Source of the DNA: Eubacterium sp.
Lineage (GTDB): Bacteria > Bacillota > Clostridia > Lachnospirales > Lachnospiraceae
Assembly (NCBI GenBank): GCA_022791495.1
Contig: JAAVZE010000016.1
Span: 1 to 36,611, forward strand
DNA length: 36,611 bases
Direction: 5' to 3'
Shown here: piece by piece, positions 32,721 through 36,611 of the stretch
How positions within the stretch are numbered: the first letter of the stretch is position 1
Layout: every line of letters starts with the position of its first letter
The notes under the pieces: model-generated
The model's database searches: none
Seen by the model: the letters and a program-made list of their open reading frames with translations, nothing else
What the model was told of the DNA's origin: nothing
Made by a program: the position numbers and the translations under genes

Positions 32721-32794
32721 TTCTCTCTCAATAATCCCACAGTTCCTTCTCATGGCGCCGTAATTTCTTCTAAACTAAATAATTGCTATAAGCA

Positions 32795-32879
32795 CCTGCC
32801 ATATTGTTGTTACACTTTTACTATTTGCTTATATTGGTATAATAATCCCATATATAATTCATATGTAGAATATGGCAGG
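32795..32879. repeat. 85-bp element with 11-bp perfect terminal inverted repeats
   Basis: CCTGCCATATT at 32795-32805 and AATATGGCAGG at 32869-32879 are exact reverse complements flanking 63 AT-rich bases. It lies between the DUF6033 stop and the OmpR regulator promoter. It could be a large terminator or attenuator, or a tiny non-autonomous element. No target duplication is obvious. Confidence 0.5.
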
Positions 32880-32907
32880 CAGTATTTTCCAATCAACTAC
32901 CCATATC

Positions 32908-33594
32908 CTAAATGTTCATATCAAATTTAGGATAATAAGCAGCCTCCAGTCTTTCTTTCTGCACCAATACAGCCTCCCCTGATATCATGTCTCTTTCTCT
33001 AATTTCTTCAATGGTATATTTTGGGGAATCTCCCCCCGCCCTATCTAGTTGCTCCTGCCGCTCCTCCTTTTTTTCTTTTATTTTTTTCTCTTTTTCCTCC
33101 TGCTCTCTTTTCTCCTTGATACGTTCGTCACGCTCCTCTTTCAGTTCCCTCCAGCCCTTTGTATCAGACACCACAGTTGCTGAAGCCTGCATAACTACAT
33201 TTCCTGTGCTGTCAATACTCCAGCTTTCTGAATAGTTGGTCAGTCTTGCACCGATTGCCCTTGCATTTGCCTTTGCACTTTCGTAACCACTCTTATAACT
33301 CGCCTTGTAGAAAGCAAGGTTTTCTTCCAGCTCTTTTGCCTTGTCAGCATTCTTTGCGCACTCTTTTAAATATGCTCCTGAAATGGCAACATTTCCATTC
33401 TTAACGCAATCATACTTCTTAGCAAGGTAAGAATAATAATCTGATACATTACTGTTTCCTGTACTCTTTGTTTTTCCTGCCTGTGCAGATGCAGCATCCT
33501 TTGTTTCCGTTTTCTTTACTTCCTCATTTTTCCCCGATGTGTATGTACCCTCATACACACTGCTGTAGTTGTTTCCAATTCCTGTAATTGCCAT
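32908..33594 (-). CDS. DUF6033 family protein
   Basis: 228 residues. The N terminus MAITGIGNNYSSVYEGTYTS is the family's characteristic opening, and SDYYSYLAKKYDCVKNGNVAISGAYLKECA and LEENLAFYKASYKSGYESAKA follow. The C-terminal third is a highly charged helix rich in Lys and Glu (ERIKEKREQEEKEKKIKEKK), probably a coiled coil. There is no signal peptide or membrane helix. AAGGAGG precedes ATG 33594. DUF6033 genes are found mainly in Lachnospiraceae and have no known function. It follows the LytTR/GHKL pair, and 21-bp-period direct repeats upstream suggest it is their target. Confidence 0.85.
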   Translation of the reverse strand: MAITGIGNNYSSVYEGTYTSGKNEEVKKTETKDAASAQAGKTKSTGNSNVSDYYSYLAKKYDCVKNGNVAISGAYLKECAKNADKAKELEENLAFYKASYKSGYESAKANARAIGARLTNYSESWSIDSTGNVVMQASATVVSDTKGWRELKEERDERIKEKREQEEKEKKIKEKKEERQEQLDRAGGDSPKYTIEEIRERDMISGEAVLVQKERLEAAYYPKFDMNI

Positions 33595-33682
33595 AATAAA
33601 TCCTCCTTAAATTTTAATACTCTGTTGCTGTTTTAAAAAGAAACTGTTTCTATTTTACTTATCGTATTTTTTTATCCCAGCT

Positions 33683-33723
33683 ATTATAGATATGGCGTGA
33701 ACTACAAAATTTAGGGTGTGAAA
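33683..33723 (-). promoter_or_regulatory. Candidate LytTR operator and -10 element of the DUF6033 gene
   Basis: Minus-strand TTTCACACCC (33723-33714) is followed, with a 21-bp period, by GTTCACGCCA (33702-33693), and TATAAT lies at 33688-33683. The first repeat is embedded in the last three sense codons of the upstream kinase gene (Phe-Thr-Pro). The same TTTCACACCC pair with the same period lies upstream of the response regulator. The distance to the start codon is similar at both sites (about 99 and 93 bases). Confidence 0.6.
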
Positions 33724-35141
33724 CACTTTTCATACATCATAATGGTAAGATTAAACTTCTTTCTGTCCCCCATATCATGAATTGCTATATCTATATCACC
33801 CATATATTTTTTAGCGCACCTTTGTATATTTTCCATGCCTAAACCATGATGCTCTTTATCCTCTTTGCTGCTGACCGGAAGTTTCGTTTCACTATCGAAG
33901 ATAATTTCACCTGAAAAATCATTTTCCACTTCTACAAAAAACAAATTTCCCTTCATATAAGAGCGCATACAAATACTTTTTTCACCCTCTAATTTACTGC
34001 TGGCTTCGATTGCATTTTCCAGTGCATTATTCAGCACAATCCCTATATCGTAAACATCGATCTGTTGTTTTGGATAAATAAAATCCGCTTCAAAAGATAT
34101 ATTATTTTTTTCTGCCTCCTGTTTCCTCTGATGTATGATAACGTCTGTAATCGGGTTTCCTGTCCTATATGCAAAATCCAGTCTGCTAACTGTTGTTTCC
34201 ATTTTCCCAATATAGTTGTCAAGTTCCTCCCTGTCCTTTCCAGAGGTTCTTTTAATAACTGCCGCTATACTTTCTAAATGGGCTCTCATATCATGCCTAA
34301 GTCCCCTCATATCGGCATAAATATCCTGAATTTCTTCCATTTCCCGCTGCATCTGTACCATTTGATTTTCCAATATGGAACGCTTTCGTTCTTCTTCGCC
34401 CAACTGTATCAGTTTTTGAAAGAGCATGACAGAAGCTATGATAACGCCCAGCAGCAAAAAGCAGATAAACGGCACCCAAAACATAGTTGCAGGCACTTTC
34501 TCAAACATATTTGCTGATGTACTGTTTTCTGCCGACAAAATCATCATTTTAAGAGTAATGGAAATACACAATGCTGACACATTGGGAAGAATTAAAAAAG
34601 CATATTCATGTATCTGGAATTTATAATCTTTTCTGACAAATTTTCTGCTGATTATCGAGAAAAACACCAGCAGGAACAAAGTATACAGTAAAATGTAGAT
34701 AAGTCCTGTAGCAGCATTTAAAATATGGCTCCACATTCTGACTTCTTGCATAGTAGTTATCCTCTTTAATAAAACTACCGAAAACTTACTGATTACCCAG
34801 TGCTGTCCATAATTCATAACCACTATGATATATTTGATAATCTCTTTTCCTGCAACAAAACTGACAGCCACATATAGCTGTTTTAAAAAATCTTTGTGAT
34901 ACAATAGCATTTGTAACAGTAAAACAAATGCTATATCCGTAAGCGTTCCCATAAGGTCATAAAACAGATTCGTGCGGTCAAGCCTATAAAGCACCAGACT
35001 TTGGATCATAAAATACAGGCCTGTCCATGCAAACAGTACAATGCTTTTCTGATACTTTCTCCTAAGAAATTTCTGCATATAGATACTGCCCGCTATACTG
35101 TTTACAAGGTATATAGAAACCGCCAGCCCTGCTTCATACAT
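33711..35141 (-). CDS. GHKL sensor histidine kinase (AgrC-like)
   Basis: 476 residues from ATG 35141 (GGAGGG six bases upstream). Six or seven membrane helices fill residues 1-245. A coiled helix (EERKRSILENQMVQMQREME) leads to the phosphoacceptor H283 in MRGLRHDMRAHL. The ATPase domain shows VLNNALENAIEAS and the glycine motif EDKEHHGLGMENIQRCAKKY. The start overlaps the stop of the LytTR regulator by eight bases. The last codons double as part of a candidate operator for the downstream DUF6033 gene. The sensed signal is unknown; relatives respond to peptides. Confidence 0.95.
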   Translation of the reverse strand: MYEAGLAVSIYLVNSIAGSIYMQKFLRRKYQKSIVLFAWTGLYFMIQSLVLYRLDRTNLFYDLMGTLTDIAFVLLLQMLLYHKDFLKQLYVAVSFVAGKEIIKYIIVVMNYGQHWVISKFSVVLLKRITTMQEVRMWSHILNAATGLIYILLYTLFLLVFFSIISRKFVRKDYKFQIHEYAFLILPNVSALCISITLKMMILSAENSTSANMFEKVPATMFWVPFICFLLLGVIIASVMLFQKLIQLGEEERKRSILENQMVQMQREMEEIQDIYADMRGLRHDMRAHLESIAAVIKRTSGKDREELDNYIGKMETTVSRLDFAYRTGNPITDVIIHQRKQEAEKNNISFEADFIYPKQQIDVYDIGIVLNNALENAIEASSKLEGEKSICMRSYMKGNLFFVEVENDFSGEIIFDSETKLPVSSKEDKEHHGLGMENIQRCAKKYMGDIDIAIHDMGDRKKFNLTIMMYEKCFTP

Positions 35142-35853
35142 TGACAATCCCTCCGTCCTTTGCATATTTCATATACCGTCTGATAAATTCGTTGTATTTC
35201 TTTTGAGCAAGTATTATTTCATCCCCATTTGCAACTTTGATTGTATCAGCATTATAAGAAACAATTTGCTCCATATTCACAAGATAGCACCTGTGACAAC
35301 GGTAAAAACCGCTGCCTGTCATCTGCTCCCATTCATCCATTTTTCCATAACTGTCCAGTACGCCCGTCCTTGTATGGATAATGACTTTTTTATTTGCACT
35401 CTCAATATAATAAATGTCTTTAATATAAACTTTCTGCTGCATCCCTGAGTTTCTTACCAAAACATATCGTTTTGTCCCTTCCCTGGCAGCATACAGCTCG
35501 TTCAACGCACGTCTAAAAACATGACGAAACTTTTTTTCATCAATGGGCTTTAACAGATAATGAAATGCTGACACATCAAATGCGCTATTCATATATTTTT
35601 CAAAACCTGTCACAAAAATAATAATGCTCTTTGTATCTCCGTGTTCCTCCTGCCGGATTTGATTCGCAACGTCCATTCCCGATATTTCCCCCATTTCCAC
35701 ATCAAGAAAAGAAATGTCAAAGTCACTTTGTACTTTCAGCATTTCTTCACCCGTTGCAAAAGTCATAATTTTCGCATCCCGTATCTGCTCTTTTATCAAG
35801 GAACTAATATGCTCCCTTGTCGCTTTATCATCATCACAAACTGCTATTTTCAT
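35134..35853 (-). CDS. LytTR-family response regulator
   Basis: 239 residues from ATG 35853; a GTG three codons earlier (35862), closer to AAAGGA, is an alternative. The receiver domain has D7-D9 (AVCDDDK), D51 in ISFLDVEMGEISGMD and K102 in FHYLLKPID. The LytTR domain includes YIKDIYYIESANKKVIIHTR and GFYRCHRCYLVNMEQIVSYN. It is the first gene of an overlapping pair with a GHKL kinase. Direct repeats of 21-bp period lie about 93 bp upstream, fitting autoregulation. Confidence 0.95.
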   Translation of the reverse strand: MKIAVCDDDKATREHISSLIKEQIRDAKIMTFATGEEMLKVQSDFDISFLDVEMGEISGMDVANQIRQEEHGDTKSIIIFVTGFEKYMNSAFDVSAFHYLLKPIDEKKFRHVFRRALNELYAAREGTKRYVLVRNSGMQQKVYIKDIYYIESANKKVIIHTRTGVLDSYGKMDEWEQMTGSGFYRCHRCYLVNMEQIVSYNADTIKVANGDEIILAQKKYNEFIRRYMKYAKDGGIVNV

Positions 35854-35945
35854 GGGTTTCACAATTTCCTTTCGCTTTTATGATGTACATAGGCAAAAGC
35901 CTTATCATTTTTATATCGGCTTTCTATTTATTGTTTTCTTAGAAC

Positions 35946-35976
35946 GGGTGTCAAATACGGAGTTTTGGGTGTGAAA
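35946..35976 (-). promoter_or_regulatory. 21-bp-period direct repeats upstream of the LytTR regulator
   Basis: Minus-strand TTTCACACCC (35976-35967) and TTTGACACCC (35955-35946) differ at one base and are exactly 21 bp apart, the arrangement known for LytTR-domain regulators. The second repeat contains TTGACA, a perfect -35 hexamer; 17 bp further a weak ATAAAT could serve as -10. The same pattern recurs before the DUF6033 gene. Confidence 0.65.
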
Positions 35977-36039
35977 TTTATTATTTTTTACTGTTTCATT
36001 TCAAATTAGACATTCATTTTTGCACTTAGGACCATTTCC

Positions 36040-36560
36040 TTAAAAGACAATCCCACATTTTAAAGCTATTGCCATATATTTATCACTAAAACTTAAACCA
36101 TAATCTGTTAAATCCCTTATTTCCCATGTTTCAGAATCTAAGTTATCCGCTCCATAGAAAAACTGGATAATCGGTATATTTCTAAATTTTGCAACAGCTA
36201 AAGATGCAGAACATTCCATTTCAACCGCAATACAACCCTGTTTCTTACGTTCTTCAATAGCCTCTGTCGTTTCTCTGTACGTTTATTTTGCAATAGATTG
36301 ATATAATATGCCACAACACCCAAATAATACGACTTTTTTGCTCCTAAAGCTATGATTTCTTCTAATCCACATACACAAGCGGGTGCTCCTACTCTGGAAA
36401 GGAATAATCCCATTTTCTTATTCGCATATTCTATTTCATATACAGGCAGCGTTCCATTCGCAGAATACAACCGCCTGCTGACATCAGGGAACTTCGGGAT
36501 TTGGTAAGATACCGGTACAAACTTACCTGTATGATTACCGGTGAAAAGAACCGTGCCCAG
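36040..36560 (-). pseudogene. Nucleoside (uridine) phosphorylase gene with internal deletion
   Basis: The 5' part encodes RRLYSANGTLPVYEIEYANKK and LFLSRVGAPACVCGLEEIIALGAKK, typical of uridine phosphorylase-like proteins. The reading then breaks. In another frame the C-terminal part follows: YRETTEAIEERKKQGCIAVE, MECSASLAVAKFRN, IIQFFYGADNLDSETWEIRDL, ending at TAA 36042-36040. Roughly 120 residues between these parts are missing, so the enzyme is dead. The upstream end is indistinct and may continue to the window edge. Confidence 0.8.
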
Positions 36561-36611
36561 AATTGTCTTACCGTATCTAACTTAAAACTTGATGATGTCT
36601 TTTCTGATGTA

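Overview
The window looks like a chromosomal segment of a Gram-positive gut anaerobe, most likely a Lachnospiraceae (Clostridium cluster XIVa) species. This rests on the moderate-to-low GC, strong AGGAGG ribosome binding sites, the DUF6033 and DUF6273 families, GHKL/LytTR two-component systems and an EFR1-type flavodoxin/ferredoxin. The species cannot be fixed from sequence alone.

Region 1 (1-10.5 kb) is a complete type I-C CRISPR-Cas locus on the minus strand: cas3, cas5c, cas8c, cas7, cas4, cas1, cas2, leader, array. The array runs off the left edge. 26 spacers are visible, one internal repeat is degenerate, and two spacers are near-duplicates. An internal Shine-Dalgarno and ATG inside cas8c mark the small subunit Cas11c, which is normally missed. 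Several cas genes are better started at internal GTG, TTG or ATG codons.

Region 2 (10.5-14.7 kb) holds a deleted GH2 beta-galactosidase/BspA-LRR gene, the tail of an AraC regulator, and an intact overlapping pair: a prolyl-tRNA editing protein and a short glutamate 5-kinase (ProB). A LysR regulator diverges from the pair. An 18-bp sequence is repeated in inverted orientation at the two ends of this region.

Region 3 (14.7-20.1 kb) is a signalling/surface unit: a LytTR response regulator, a divergent 1017-residue secreted DUF6273 protein, and a GHKL histidine kinase. Direct repeats of 20-bp period lie in the divergent promoter region.

Region 4 (20.1-27.8 kb) mixes intact genes (TraB/GumN-like membrane protein, TfoX-N, GyrI-like, GNAT, Rrf2, MATE) with many decayed ones: a GPH transporter fused to PfkB remnants, an XRE regulator, EFR1 with an in-frame TGA, and LysR with an in-frame TAG.

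Region 5 (27.8-36.6 kb) has two further two-component modules. One is an OmpR regulator and kinase followed by an ABC transporter operon; a 20-bp motif with matching -10 register lies upstream of both operons. The other is a LytTR regulator and GHKL kinase followed by a DUF6033 gene; 21-bp-period direct repeats lie upstream of both the regulator and the DUF6033 gene. The window ends in a deleted nucleoside phosphorylase gene.

No transposase, tRNA or rRNA gene was seen. The most novel material is the predicted cis-regulatory logic tying each two-component system to its neighbours, rather than a wholly new effector system.
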